Positions 8,535-17,260 of a DNA stretch of 64,000 nt are shown piece by piece. The stretch is from positions 1-64,000 of the forward strand of contig JAEUIN010000180.1 of assembly GCA_016793115.1 (NCBI GenBank), read 5' to 3'. Source of the stretch: Planctomycetaceae bacterium (GTDB taxonomy: Bacteria > Planctomycetota > Planctomycetia > Pirellulales > PNKZ01). The notes beneath the pieces were generated by a model, which made no database searches, had not been told where the DNA came from, and saw nothing but the letters and a program-made list of their open reading frames with translations. Within the stretch, counting starts at the first letter, position 1. Each line of letters starts with the position of its first letter. The position numbers and the translations under genes are program-made.

Positions 8535-9257
8535 CTAGGCGACCTTCCGCAATGTCGGGAAAAAGCGGGAACGATCGCGGCGAAACTCCTCGCAGGCCGT
8601 GGCGTAGTCGTCGGGCCGGCCGATGTCGAGCCAATAGCAATCGTCGTGAAACGTCAGCACGTCGCGGCCGGCGTCGCGCAATCGCAAAATCAGTTCCGGC
8701 ATCGACACGCGCTCCCCCGGCTCAATGAAGTCGCACACTTCCGGGTCGAGGCAATAGATCCCCATGCTCACGGAGAATTTGTGCGTCGGCTTTTCCAGAT
8801 AGTCGACCAGCCGGCCTTCGTCGTCGGTCTTGAGCACGCCGAGATCCACCTTCACTTCGCGCTGATAAGCGGCGATGGTGGCCGTCGGCCCGCGCAGTTT
8901 GTGGAAGCAGGCCAAACGATTGAAGTCGAGCGTCGTCAGCAGGTCGCCGTTCATTACCAGAAACGGCTCCTGCGGCCGCGGCAGCAAGCCGAGGCAGCCG
9001 GCCGTGTCGAGCGGAGTCGTTTCGCGGAAGTAGTTGATTCGCAGGCCGTAGCGTTCGCCGTCGCCGAGAAACGCCTTGATCAGTTCGGCCAAGTGTCCGG
9101 TCACCACCGTGAGATCGGTGATGCCGAAGAGCTGCAATTGCTTCACGAGCAGTTCGATCACGGGCGTGTCGTCGAGCGGCACGAGCGGCTTGGGAAACGC
9201 CGCCGTAAACGGTTGCAACCGCGTTCCTTTTCCACCGGCCAACAATACCGCACGCAT
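8535..9257 (-). CDS. Sugar-1-phosphate nucleotidyltransferase
   Basis: Transfers an NMP to a sugar-1-phosphate to make an NDP-sugar donor for LPS. The N-terminal signature AVLLAGGKGTRLQPFT followed by PKPLVPL is intact, FLVMNGDLLT supplies the metal-binding Asp, and VDYLEKPT and WLDIGRPDDY complete the family pattern. The 240-residue length is that of the short HddC / mannose-1-phosphate guanylyltransferase-like type without a beta-helix tail. In context it could be a GDP-heptose or GDP-mannose synthase feeding the adjacent SDR enzyme and the glycosyltransferases. Confidence 0.87.
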   Translation of the reverse strand: MRAVLLAGGKGTRLQPFTAAFPKPLVPLDDTPVIELLVKQLQLFGITDLTVVTGHLAELIKAFLGDGERYGLRINYFRETTPLDTAGCLGLLPRPQEPFLVMNGDLLTTLDFNRLACFHKLRGPTATIAAYQREVKVDLGVLKTDDEGRLVDYLEKPTHKFSVSMGIYCLDPEVCDFIEPGERVSMPELILRLRDAGRDVLTFHDDCYWLDIGRPDDYATACEEFRRDRSRFFPTLRKVA

Positions 9258-9316
9258 GGGCGACGATCTTTCGTGTTACTAAACTTGAGCTTTGTCTCGG
9301 CCCCGACTCCGCAGCG

Positions 9317-10534
9317 CTAGGCGGCGCGCGTCGCGTTCGTCGCCGGTCGTGGTTCGGTCGGCGCGGCACGCTCGCAGCGCCGCTCCAACACGGCCAGCAA
9401 TTCGGCCAAGCGGGTTTCCATCGTAAAGTTCTCGGCGCTCCGCCGGGCGTTGGCCGACATCTTGCGGCGCAGCCCGCCGTCGTCGATCAGGCGAGCCATC
9501 GCCTCGGCCAACTCATCCGTATGCCACGGCGTCGCCACGACGAACCCGTCGTGTCCCGGTCGAATCAACTCCGCGGCGCCGTTGCACTCGGTCGTGATCA
9601 CCGGCAGACCCCATTGCATCGCTTCCGGCACGACCAGGCTGCACGGATCGTAAAACGTCGGCATCACGAACGCGTCGCAACCGAGAAACGTGCGGGCCAC
9701 GTCGTCGACGAAGCCGAGAAACCGTACTTGCCGCGTCAGGCCGAGCTGCGCCGCGCGACGCCGGAACGCCGCATCGCGTCGGCAGCCGCAGACCATGAGC
9801 CGCGCGCGAGGGCGATCTTGCGCGACTTTCTGAAAGGCCTGCAGCAGCGGCTCCAAGCCTTTGAGTTCGTAGTTGCGCGCCGTGAACAGCAGGGCGACGT
9901 CGTCTTCGCTCAACCGCATCTCACGGCGAAACTCCTCGCGCTTGTGCGCGGCGTCGAGCGTCGCCCGATCGCGGGTGATGCCGTTGTAGACCACGGACAT
10001 GTTCTGCTGCGGCAAATCGTGAACTTCGTGAAAGTGCCGGGCCGTCAGACGGCTCGGCGCGATCACATGCGGCGCTCGCGTTCGCGAAGCGAATTGCTTT
10101 CGCTCAATCAGCTTAAACACCCACTGCTTGAGGCTGAACAGCTTCCCCCACGCATGCACGCGGCGACGCCACGGCGATTGGAACCGGGCCAGACTATGCT
10201 CGACGGCCGCTTGCTGCGGACCGGCGACCGCGAGATAGATGTCTTGGCACCAAGTCTTATTGAAGCCGACGATCAGATCGAACCGCTCGCGCTCCAGCGC
10301 CTGTTGCGACGCGGCGGCGAAACGAAAGGCCCGCAAGAATCCCAAGCAAGGAATCTTGCGCGACTCGACCAGCCGAAACGCCACGCCGGGGGGCAGTTCG
10401 CCGGCGTCGACGCCGCGAGCGAACACATGCACTTCATGCCCGGCCTCATGGAGCGAGCGCGCGACGATGCCGGCATATTTTTCGGCACCTCCGCGCCGCG
10501 CGCCGACCCATTCGATATTGAGAGCAAGCTTCAT
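9317..10534 (-). CDS. Glycosyltransferase family 4, WaaG-like
   Basis: GT-B fold glycosyltransferase, probably adding a hexose to the LPS core. The 405-residue protein starts MKLALNIEWVGARRGGAEKY, where the Gly-rich loop is the acceptor-side motif. VVYNGI precedes the donor-binding half. LLFTARNYELKGLEPLLQA and FVMPTFYDPCSLVVPEAMQW carry the family's EX7E-type donor motif, and VITTECNGAAELI follows. The layout resembles WaaG. It sits between the heptosyltransferase and nucleotidyltransferase genes, separated from the former by 309 bases with palindromic repeats, so it may have its own promoter. Confidence 0.87.
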   Translation of the reverse strand: MKLALNIEWVGARRGGAEKYAGIVARSLHEAGHEVHVFARGVDAGELPPGVAFRLVESRKIPCLGFLRAFRFAAASQQALERERFDLIVGFNKTWCQDIYLAVAGPQQAAVEHSLARFQSPWRRRVHAWGKLFSLKQWVFKLIERKQFASRTRAPHVIAPSRLTARHFHEVHDLPQQNMSVVYNGITRDRATLDAAHKREEFRREMRLSEDDVALLFTARNYELKGLEPLLQAFQKVAQDRPRARLMVCGCRRDAAFRRRAAQLGLTRQVRFLGFVDDVARTFLGCDAFVMPTFYDPCSLVVPEAMQWGLPVITTECNGAAELIRPGHDGFVVATPWHTDELAEAMARLIDDGGLRRKMSANARRSAENFTMETRLAELLAVLERRCERAAPTEPRPATNATRAA

Positions 10535-10688
10535 GCGCGCTTTAAGAGTGGAGGCGTCCGTGCCAGGGCGGGGATTCTATCGGCCCCCGAAAATCAGGAC
10601 AACATCAAGCCGCCGCCGGCAACGCCGGCAGAGCGAGTCGCCCCCAGGCATGCGTAGGCTCCTCGCGAGAGCCGTTTAGAAGGCTGTA

Positions 10689-10769
10689 GCGAGCGGCGGG
10701 GTTTATCCCCGCCGTCTGCTTTGAAACGACACTGATTCTCAGACGGCGGGAATAAACCCCGCCGCTCGC
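10689..10769. repeat. Large inverted repeat (30-bp arms)
   Basis: Arms at 10689-10718 and 10740-10769 are reverse complements over 30 bases with one mismatch, around a 21-base loop. They begin GCGAGCGGCGGGGTTTAT. The element occupies the gap between waaF and the GT4 gene. It could be a mobile extragenic palindrome or act as a transcription attenuator. Confidence 0.85.
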
Positions 10770-10793
10770 GCAGAACGCTCCGAGCCGAAGCAC

Positions 10794-10815
10794 GGAACGC
10801 CGCGGAGGGCGTTCC
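10794..10815. repeat. Extragenic hairpin GGAACGCC/GGCGTTCC
   Basis: Perfect eight-base stem (10794-10801 with 10808-10815) around a six-base loop, 28 bases after the stop of waaF. From memory, similar GGAACGCC-type palindromes recur between genes in planctomycetes; a genome-wide count would settle this. Confidence 0.7.
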
Positions 10816-10843
10816 CTACAGGTTCGTGCGACGGCATCGATCG

Positions 10844-11914
10844 CTAGGCTACGCGCCGCGGAGCGGCCGCGAGCATCCGCTCCACCGCTTGAAACACCTC
10901 GCCGGGCGACAGCTCTTTCATGCAGGCATGCGTGCCGAGCGGACAGACGCGGCGCTGGCACGGCCCGCACGGCGGCGTGCGCTGCAGATGAATCGCGTTG
11001 CGCTGATGATTTTCGCTCCAGGCGATGTGCGTCGGCCCGAACAGCGAGACGACCGGCACGTTGAACGCCGCGGCGAAGTGCCGCGGGCCGCTGTCCGTCG
11101 TCACCATCAACGCGGCCCGCTCGACGCAGGCCTTCGACAGCCCGATGCTCAGCTTCCGCTCGGCCAAGCTCACCACGCGCGGATCGCCGGCCTGCGCCGT
11201 GATGTCGCGAGCCACGTCGCGTTCCGACGGTCCGCAAATCACGAGCACGTGGTGATTCGTGGTGCGCACGATGCGGCGGGCCAGTTCGGCGAAGTACTCG
11301 TTGGGCCAAAGCTTCGCCGCGCCGAACGCGCCTCCCGAGTTGAGCACGATCGTGCGCCCGGCGGCCGGCAGATTCAGAGCGCGCCAAGCTTCGTCGGCCG
11401 CGGCGCGATCTTCCGGCCGCAGCGCCAGCTCCAGTTGCGGCGATTCGCTCGGGCAACCGAAGGCGTACGCCGTTTCCAAATAGTAGTCGAGCACCGGGGC
11501 CGGCGTGTAGCGGGGCTTCCCGTACCACGTGCGCCCCGCGATCGGCGCGGTGAGCTTGTCCGTCAGCAGCGGTCCGCGAAACGCGCGGGCATAACCGATC
11601 CGCCGCTTCGCGCCGCTCAGCCAAGCCAACACGCCGGTCCGCAGCGAGTTGGTGAGCAAGATCACGGCGTCGAGTTCGCGCTTCCGCAGCTCGGCCGCGA
11701 GCCCGCGGCTGCGGAGCTCCGGTCGCTTCGATTTCGGATCGTAGAACAGGGCCTCGTCGAGCCACGGCGTGCCGGCGAGTACGTCGGCCACATACGGCCG
11801 CATCACGCCGACGAGCTTGCCGCTCGAGCCGATCCGCTTGCGCAACGCGCGCAACGTGGGCGTCGCCATCACGACGTCGCCGATCCAATTTGGGAGAAAG
11901 ACGCCGACGTTCAT
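10844..11914 (-). CDS. waaF: ADP-heptose:LPS heptosyltransferase, WaaF-like
   Basis: GT9 family enzyme transferring heptose from ADP-heptose to the inner core. The 356 residues show GVFLPNWIGDVVMATPTLRA at the N-terminus, NSGGAFGAAKLWPNEYFAEL, TTDSGPRHFAAAFNVPVVSL then FGPTH, and a CGPC..CPLG..C cysteine segment typical of WaaF. The start at 11914 overlaps the hldE stop by four bases (ATGA), so production of activated heptose and its transfer are translationally coupled. Whether it acts as heptosyltransferase I or II is not certain; sequence motifs favour II. Confidence 0.9.
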   Translation of the reverse strand: MNVGVFLPNWIGDVVMATPTLRALRKRIGSSGKLVGVMRPYVADVLAGTPWLDEALFYDPKSKRPELRSRGLAAELRKRELDAVILLTNSLRTGVLAWLSGAKRRIGYARAFRGPLLTDKLTAPIAGRTWYGKPRYTPAPVLDYYLETAYAFGCPSESPQLELALRPEDRAAADEAWRALNLPAAGRTIVLNSGGAFGAAKLWPNEYFAELARRIVRTTNHHVLVICGPSERDVARDITAQAGDPRVVSLAERKLSIGLSKACVERAALMVTTDSGPRHFAAAFNVPVVSLFGPTHIAWSENHQRNAIHLQRTPPCGPCQRRVCPLGTHACMKELSPGEVFQAVERMLAAAPRRVA

Positions 11915-13449
11915 CGCTTGCCGCTCTCGCTGTTGGCGATGCGCGAGCCGACCAAATAGAAGTGCGGCTCCGGCGTCGGCTGCTTGCCGAGCGATTTCAC
12001 GATCTGCGACGTCGAGATGCCGTCGACCATCCCCGTCACGCAGACTTGGCCACCGTACGACGTGACGAGCTCGTAGCCGACGATCTCCTCCGGCTTGTAC
12101 TGGCCCCCTTTCGTGAGCACGTCTGGGCGCACGAGATTCAAGAGTTCGAGCGGCGTCGCGTCGTCGAAGATCGTCACGTAGCTCACGCAGCCGAGCGCCG
12201 CCAACATGGCCGCCCGGTCGTGCTCGCCGATCACCGGCCGCGACGGGCCTTTCAAGCTCCGCACGGAAGCGTCGCTGTTCACGGCGACGACCAGCACGTC
12301 GCCGAGCTTCGCGGCGTCTTGCAGATTGGTCACATGACCGACGTGCAGCAAGTCGTAGCAGCCGTTGGTGAACACGATTCGTTCGCCGGCCGCGCGATGC
12401 GCCGCCGCCAGCGCCGCGAGTTGCTCGTGCGACACGACTTTGCCGGCCGCGGCCGTGCGATCGGCCGCCAAGCGGGCCATGATCTCGCTCCGCGGCACCG
12501 GCGCGCAGCCGACTTTCTCGACCTCCAAACCGCCGGCGACGTTGGCCAACCGCACCGCATCGGCCGGATTGATCCCGCAGCCGAAGCAGACGCCGATCAT
12601 CGCCAGCACGATGTCTCCCGCCCCGGTGATGTCGTACACCTGCCGGGCCCTGGTCGGATAAACCTCGCCGCGGCCGGAGCCGTCGACCAAAGCCATGCCG
12701 TCGCGGTCGAGCGTCACGATGCCGAAGTCGAGCTTGTGTTCGCGGGCCAGCTGCCAGCCGGCGCGGAGCGCGTCGTCGGTCGTTTGAATCTTGAGGCCGG
12801 TCGCCAATTCGGCTTCGAGCCGGTTGGGGGTCATCGTCGTCGCCCCGCGGTAGCGCGAGTAGTCGCCGCCGCGCATCGGGTCGACGATCACCGGCTTGCC
12901 ATGCTCGCGGGCCGCGTCGATCACTTCGCGCAAGAGCCGCGGCGAGCAAACGCCCTTGGCGTAGTCGGAAATCAGCACGACGTCGCAGTGCTCGATCGAC
13001 GCGGCGATGCGCGTGCTCAGTTCATGCACGAGTTCCGCGCGGAGCGGATCGCGGGTCTCGTTGTCGACGCGGAGAATCTGATGCGGATGCCGGCCTTGAG
13101 CCCGGCCGATAAAGCGTTCCTTCATCGTCGTGGGTCGCTCGGCGTCGTAGAGCACGAGCGAGTCGTCGACGCCCAATTCGCGCAGCATGCGGCGCACGAG
13201 CCGGCCGTCTACGTCGTCGCCGACGACGCCGGCACAGCGCACCTCGGCTTCCAAACCGCGGAGCATGTGGCAAACGTTTGCGGCGCCGCCGAGCCGGGCC
13301 TCGCGCTTATCGGCCCGCAGCAGAATCACGGGAGCTTCCTGGCTGACGCGTTCGGCGTCGCCCCAGGTGTAGCGGTCGAGGATCAGATCGCCGAGCACCA
13401 GCACGCGCGGACGGCCGAGGCCGGCGAACAACGAAACGAGATCGGACAT
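11911..13449 (-). CDS. hldE: Bifunctional heptose-7-phosphate kinase / heptose-1-phosphate adenylyltransferase
   Basis: Makes ADP-heptose for LPS. The N-terminal PfkB/ribokinase-type domain (about 1-320) shows VLVLGDLILDRYTWGDAERV, the Gly-rich GGAANV, VLISDYAKGV, and the anion-hole motif YDITGAGDIV. The C-terminal nucleotidyltransferase domain (about 345-480) has VFTNGCYDLLHVGHV, the HxGH-type adenylyltransferase site, and NSDASVRSLKGPSRP. At 512 residues it is slightly longer than the usual 475. Start ATG 13449 follows an AAGGAAG ribosome-binding site; upstream in-frame codons are not conserved. The stop overlaps the waaF start. Confidence 0.94.
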   Translation of the reverse strand: MSDLVSLFAGLGRPRVLVLGDLILDRYTWGDAERVSQEAPVILLRADKREARLGGAANVCHMLRGLEAEVRCAGVVGDDVDGRLVRRMLRELGVDDSLVLYDAERPTTMKERFIGRAQGRHPHQILRVDNETRDPLRAELVHELSTRIAASIEHCDVVLISDYAKGVCSPRLLREVIDAAREHGKPVIVDPMRGGDYSRYRGATTMTPNRLEAELATGLKIQTTDDALRAGWQLAREHKLDFGIVTLDRDGMALVDGSGRGEVYPTRARQVYDITGAGDIVLAMIGVCFGCGINPADAVRLANVAGGLEVEKVGCAPVPRSEIMARLAADRTAAAGKVVSHEQLAALAAAHRAAGERIVFTNGCYDLLHVGHVTNLQDAAKLGDVLVVAVNSDASVRSLKGPSRPVIGEHDRAAMLAALGCVSYVTIFDDATPLELLNLVRPDVLTKGGQYKPEEIVGYELVTSYGGQVCVTGMVDGISTSQIVKSLGKQPTPEPHFYLVGSRIANSESGKR

Positions 13450-13551
13450 CGCGAGTCTTCCTTGACGCGGATGCAAGCTAGGGGAGATGCGGCGAGCAAG
13501 ATACCCGATTGCCGGCACTTCGACCAACAGGAGTCGAACTGCGACAGCCGG

Positions 13552-14601
13552 CTATGCCGGCTGGAGCTTGGCCAACTCGCGGGCGAGCAGCTCTTCGCCC
13601 TTAACAAACTCTAAGCCCACGACGACCGCCCAGAGCGGTTTGCCGGCGAGTTGATCGACGCGCAGCTTCACTAAATCTTTGTGGGTGCAGACCAGCGCAT
13701 CGGCCCGCGACTGTTGCGCGAGTTGAACCAGCGCTTCGACGTCGGGCCGCTCGTAGTTGTGATGATCGGGAAACTCGCGAAAGGCGACGACCTCGCCGCC
13801 GAGCCCTGCGAGCGTGCGGCGGAAGCCGGCCGGATTGCCGAGCCCGCAAAAGCCGGCGACGCGCTTGCCGGCGAGCGATTGCGGCGCGGCTTCGACGCCT
13901 TGCGAATTGAGGAGCGTGCGCGGCGCGTGACGCACTTCGCACCACGGAGCGTTCGCATTGAAGCGGCGCACTTCCGACTCGATCCGTCGCCGCTCCGCTT
14001 CGTCGACGAGATCGGCCCGCGAGAGGACGATCGCGCCGGCTCGCTGCAGCCCGGAGAGCGGTTCGCGGAGCATGCCGCGCGGCAGCACGTGCCCGTAGCC
14101 GAACGGCTCCAAGGCGTCGAGCAAGACGACGTCGAGATCGCGCCGCAAGCGGCGATGCTGAAAGCCGTCGTCGAGCAGCACGACCTGGCTTTCGAACTCC
14201 TCGATCGCGGTGCGCGCTCCTTCGACACGATCGACGTTTTGCAGGAGCGGCACGTCGGGAAGCTTCTGCTCGAGTTCCAGAGCTTCGTCGTTGCGGGCTC
14301 CTTCTTGCGCACCGTAGCCGCGGCTGACGATCGACACGCGGACGTCGCGCGCGCGGAACCAACGAGCGATCCATTCGACCATCGGCGTTTTGCCGGTGCC
14401 GCCGAGCGTGAGATTGCCGACGCAGACGACGGGCGCGTCGACCTGGAAGCTGGCGGCGCGGCCGGAGTCGTAGCGGGCGTTGCGCACGCGCATCGCCGCC
14501 GCATAGCCGACTTCGGCGCAGCGGAGCGCGCCGCGGCCTACGGAGGCGAGCACGCCCCGCCGCCGACCGCTGACCAGTTCGCGAAATTCGGCGGCGTTCA
14601 T
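13552..14601 (-). CDS. lpxK: Tetraacyldisaccharide 4'-kinase
   Basis: Phosphorylates the lipid A disaccharide at the 4' position, at the inner membrane. The P-loop VGNLTLGGTGKTP is at about residues 61-73. SIVSRGYGA, VVLLDDGFQHRRLRRDLDVV, FGYGHVLPRG and LREPL follow in the normal LpxK order, and GFCGLGNPAGFRRTL and HKDLVKL are present. The 349-residue length is typical. It is followed by hldE about 100 bases downstream on the same strand. Its presence implies that the organism makes lipid A. Confidence 0.94.
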   Translation of the reverse strand: MNAAEFRELVSGRRRGVLASVGRGALRCAEVGYAAAMRVRNARYDSGRAASFQVDAPVVCVGNLTLGGTGKTPMVEWIARWFRARDVRVSIVSRGYGAQEGARNDEALELEQKLPDVPLLQNVDRVEGARTAIEEFESQVVLLDDGFQHRRLRRDLDVVLLDALEPFGYGHVLPRGMLREPLSGLQRAGAIVLSRADLVDEAERRRIESEVRRFNANAPWCEVRHAPRTLLNSQGVEAAPQSLAGKRVAGFCGLGNPAGFRRTLAGLGGEVVAFREFPDHHNYERPDVEALVQLAQQSRADALVCTHKDLVKLRVDQLAGKPLWAVVVGLEFVKGEELLARELAKLQPA

Positions 14602-14640
14602 GGCGTGAAATTCATGCTCGACGAACGACTCTCGTTTAGC

Positions 14641-14658
14641 CGCGGAGCTTGCTCCGCG
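14641..14658. repeat. Short palindrome CGCGGAGC/GCTCCGCG
   Basis: Perfect eight-base arms separated by only two bases, between the isocitrate dehydrogenase stop and the lpxK start. It may be part of a leader structure or a terminator without a T-run. Confidence 0.5.
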
Positions 14659-14686
14659 CGCCCGAGCCGGCGGTTCGTTATTTGAC

Positions 14687-14757
14687 GATGGGTGGCACCG
14701 CCGGCTTGCCCACCGGCGTTAAAAGCACGGGTGGACAAGCCACCCGTGGCACCCATC
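14687..14757. repeat. Composite extragenic inverted repeat with GATGGGTG ends
   Basis: The outer ends GATGGGTG and CACCCATC-like sequence pair with each other, and an inner CACGGGTGG...CCACCCGTG hairpin lies on the right side, so the 71-base element can fold as a nested structure. It fills the gap between two same-strand genes (isocitrate dehydrogenase upstream, lpxK downstream) and may mark the transcription boundary. Confidence 0.65.
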
Positions 14758-14776
14758 AATTGACGCTGACGACACT

Positions 14777-15871
14777 TTACAGCTTCGCGCAGATCGCTTC
14801 GGCCATTTCGCGCGTGCCGACGGCCGTCGGATCGTTGCGGTCGTCCTTCAAGTCGTAGGTGACGTTCTTGCCTTCGGCGATCACGTCGGCCACGGCCTTT
14901 TCGAGCCGCTTCGAGGCGTCGGTCTCGCCCATGTGCTTGAGCATCAACATGCCGGAGAGAATCAGCGCCGTCGGGTTGACCTTGTTTTGGCCCTTGTACT
15001 TCGGAGCGCTGCCGTGCGTGGCTTCGAACACCGCTCCTTCGGGGCCGATGTTGGCGCCCGGGGCGACGCCGAGCCCGCCCACCAAGCCGGCCGCGAGATC
15101 GCTGAGCACGTCGCCGTACAAGTTGGGCAGCACGAGCACGTCGTACAGTTCCGGCTTTTGCACGAGCTGCATGCACATGTTGTCGACGATTCGGTCTTCA
15201 AACTCGATGTCGGGGTATTGCTTGGCGACGTTGCGCGCGACTTCGAGGAACAGGCCGTCGGAGAACTTCATGATGTTCGCCTTGTGCACGGCCGTGACCT
15301 TCTTGCGGCCGTTGGCGCGGGCGTAGTCGAACGCGCACTTGAAGATCCGCTCGCTGCCGCTGACGCTGATCGGCTTGATGCTGATGCCGGTCTCTTCGGC
15401 CTTGGTCTTCACTTTGCCCGACTTCGAGTTGGCGTTGATGAACTCGATGAGCTGCGCCGTCTCCGGCTTGCCGCGCTCGAACTCGGTGCCGGCGTACAAG
15501 TCTTCGGTGTTCTCGCGCACGATCACGAGATCGACCGGGAGCTGGCTGAAGTAAGTGCGCACGCCCTTGTAGATCTTGCAGGGGCGGATGCAGGCGTAGA
15601 GCCCGAACGCTTGGCGGAGGTGAACGTTGATGCTGCGGAAGCCGGTGCCGACCGGCGTGGTGATCGGGGCCTTGAGCGCGCACTTGGTGCGACGGAGGCT
15701 CTCCAAGCAGGCTTCGGGGAGCGGCGTGCCGGTGCGGGCCATAACGTCGACGCCGGCCTCTTGCACGTCCCAATTGATCTTCACGCCGGTCGCATCGACG
15801 CAGCGGCGGGCCGCCTCGGCCAATTCCGGACCCGTCCCGTCGCCCGTGATGAGCGTCACTTCGTAAGCCAT
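14777..15871 (-). CDS. NAD-type isocitrate dehydrogenase (isocitrate/isopropylmalate family)
   Basis: Oxidative decarboxylation of isocitrate in the TCA cycle is the likely role. The 364 residues contain [18 protein letters not shown] (substrate arginines), [32 protein letters not shown] (catalytic Lys), [19 protein letters not shown] (metal-binding Asp) and [19 protein letters not shown]. The length and the ENTEDLYAG form point to the short NAD-dependent type rather than the 400+ residue NADP enzyme. Isopropylmalate or homoisocitrate dehydrogenase are alternatives, but no leucine genes are nearby. Confidence 0.85.
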   Translation of the reverse strand: MAYEVTLITGDGTGPELAEAARRCVDATGVKINWDVQEAGVDVMARTGTPLPEACLESLRRTKCALKAPITTPVGTGFRSINVHLRQAFGLYACIRPCKIYKGVRTYFSQLPVDLVIVRENTEDLYAGTEFERGKPETAQLIEFINANSKSGKVKTKAEETGISIKPISVSGSERIFKCAFDYARANGRKKVTAVHKANIMKFSDGLFLEVARNVAKQYPDIEFEDRIVDNMCMQLVQKPELYDVLVLPNLYGDVLSDLAAGLVGGLGVAPGANIGPEGAVFEATHGSAPKYKGQNKVNPTALILSGMLMLKHMGETDASKRLEKAVADVIAEGKNVTYDLKDDRNDPTAVGTREMAEAICAKL

Positions 15872-16009
15872 CGCCAGTCACCTTTCCGCCGCACGTCGAA
15901 GCAGCCGACGCCGACGCTATGAACCGTTTGAAACTAAGACGAACTAGTTAAGGTAATGCCGGGGTTTTCCGTGGTCAACGGGCCGGCGGAGGGAGGTAGA
16001 ATCGCCGAC

Positions 16010-16504
16010 ATGCGAGAGAAAAGCGATGGAATCGCGACGCCTATAATTCGGCCGTACGAAGCCGGGGACGCCGCTGCGCTGCGGCGGATTTTCTATTCCG
16101 CCGTTCATCAAACGGCGTCGGCCGACTACACGCCCCGGCAATGCGCGGCGTGGGCGCCGGCGGAATACGACGCCGCTCTGTGGGCCGAGAAGTGCGCCCG
16201 GCGGCGGCCGATCGTCGCTTCGATCGGAGGACAGTGCGCGGGCTACTCCGACCTCCAGCCCGACGGGCTGATCGACCATTTTTACGTGGCCGGAGCGTTC
16301 GCGCGGCGGGGGGTCGGCAGGGCGCTGATGGCCGAAATCGAGCGTTTGGCTAGAGCCTCCGACCGAACGGAACTTTACTCGCACGTGAGCCTGACGGCGG
16401 AACCGTTCTTCGCCAAGTTCGGCTTCACGGTCGAACGGCGACAACTCGTCGAAGTGCGCGGCGAGACGTTGGCCAACGCTCTGATGCGAAAACGACTTCG
16501 CTGA
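16010..16504 (+). CDS. GNAT-family N-acetyltransferase
   Basis: Acetyl-CoA-dependent acetyltransferase of unknown substrate, 164 residues from this start. IRPYEAGDAAALRRIF opens the fold, GYSDLQPDGLIDHFYVAGAF is the central strand, and ARRGVGRALMAEIERLA is the acetyl-CoA pyrophosphate-binding loop (R-x-x-G-x-G/A). FFAKFGFTVERRQ closes it. ATG 16010 is used because the fold begins right after it; GGGAGG lies upstream but at long spacing (about 13). An alternative ATG is at 15956. The gene is divergent from isocitrate dehydrogenase. Confidence 0.8.
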   Translation: MREKSDGIATPIIRPYEAGDAAALRRIFYSAVHQTASADYTPRQCAAWAPAEYDAALWAEKCARRRPIVASIGGQCAGYSDLQPDGLIDHFYVAGAFARRGVGRALMAEIERLARASDRTELYSHVSLTAEPFFAKFGFTVERRQLVEVRGETLANALMRKRLR

Positions 16505-16560
16505 ATTGGCGCCCGGCAATTAAGACTTCTGGCGCTCGCGCTTCCGGCCGGCGACTCGCG

Positions 16561-17199
16561 TTACGGCGCGAAGTTGATGTTCTTCTTGTCGAGGTACGCC
16601 CGGCGCGAGGCGTATTTGAGCAAGAACTCGCCTTGCGGATCGAACATGCTTACGACGTTGCCGTCTTCATCCGTCGCGTTGCGGCCCCAGCCGCCGCCGT
16701 TGGAGAGCTTCTGTGCGAAGCCGAGCCAAAGACGATCGGGAGCCAGCCCGTAGAACATCTTCGCCTCCGGATCGAAACTGCCGCCGAAGGCCGTGCGCCC
16801 GACCGGAGCGAGATGCATGGCGAAGGCGAAGAAGCAAACAAGCACCCACCCGGCCACCGCGGCGACGGCGATGCCGCCGAAATTGTCGACCGGCGGCGTG
16901 AACCGCACCCGGTACCGCGACAGCTTGAGCGTGAGAGCCCGCAGCATCAAAAAGGAAACCGTGAAGCACAAGGCCAACGAAACGACTCCCCAGAAGTGCA
17001 CGAACGACGGCACAAATCCGGTCAGCAGATCCGCGACCGGCTCGAAGTAGTTCGTCGCCACAACGGCCGAAGTGATCACGTTGAGCAGCGTGATCGTATT
17101 GCTCCAGAGCCCGTCTTTGATCAGGCTCACGGTCACGGCCACGATGATGAGAATCAACAGGAAGTTGAACATGTTTGGCAGGCGCTCGGCGCCGAGCAT
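16561..17199 (-). CDS. CvpA-like multi-spanning membrane protein
   Basis: 212-residue inner-membrane protein with about four hydrophobic helices: FNFLLILIIVAVTVSLI near the start, ITLLNVITSAVVATNYF, FWGVVSLALCFTVSFLML and GGIAVAAVAGWVLVCFFAFA. The topology and the Gly/Val-rich helices resemble the CvpA family, with a soluble C-terminal tail (from about residue 135) that has no recognisable motif. A shorter start at 17172 (MFNFLL) is also possible; neither start has a clear ribosome-binding site. It follows the pilT/PilB-like pair on the same strand at a distance of 61 bases, so it may be co-transcribed with it. Confidence 0.6.
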   Translation of the reverse strand: MLGAERLPNMFNFLLILIIVAVTVSLIKDGLWSNTITLLNVITSAVVATNYFEPVADLLTGFVPSFVHFWGVVSLALCFTVSFLMLRALTLKLSRYRVRFTPPVDNFGGIAVAAVAGWVLVCFFAFAMHLAPVGRTAFGGSFDPEAKMFYGLAPDRLWLGFAQKLSNGGGWGRNATDEDGNVVSMFDPQGEFLLKYASRRAYLDKKNINFAP

Positions 17200-17260
17200 T
17201 ATCGCTAGAGGATGTCGACACGACCGAAAACTAAAAACTCCAATCCGGAACCGATTCGCG

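Noticed and set aside
10605..13614. Long frames on both strands over waaF and hldE, including an N-terminally extended waaF frame
   Set aside because: Real heptose gene motifs fall in the annotated frames. The extension upstream of 11914 is Arg-rich and lies within hldE in a different phase.
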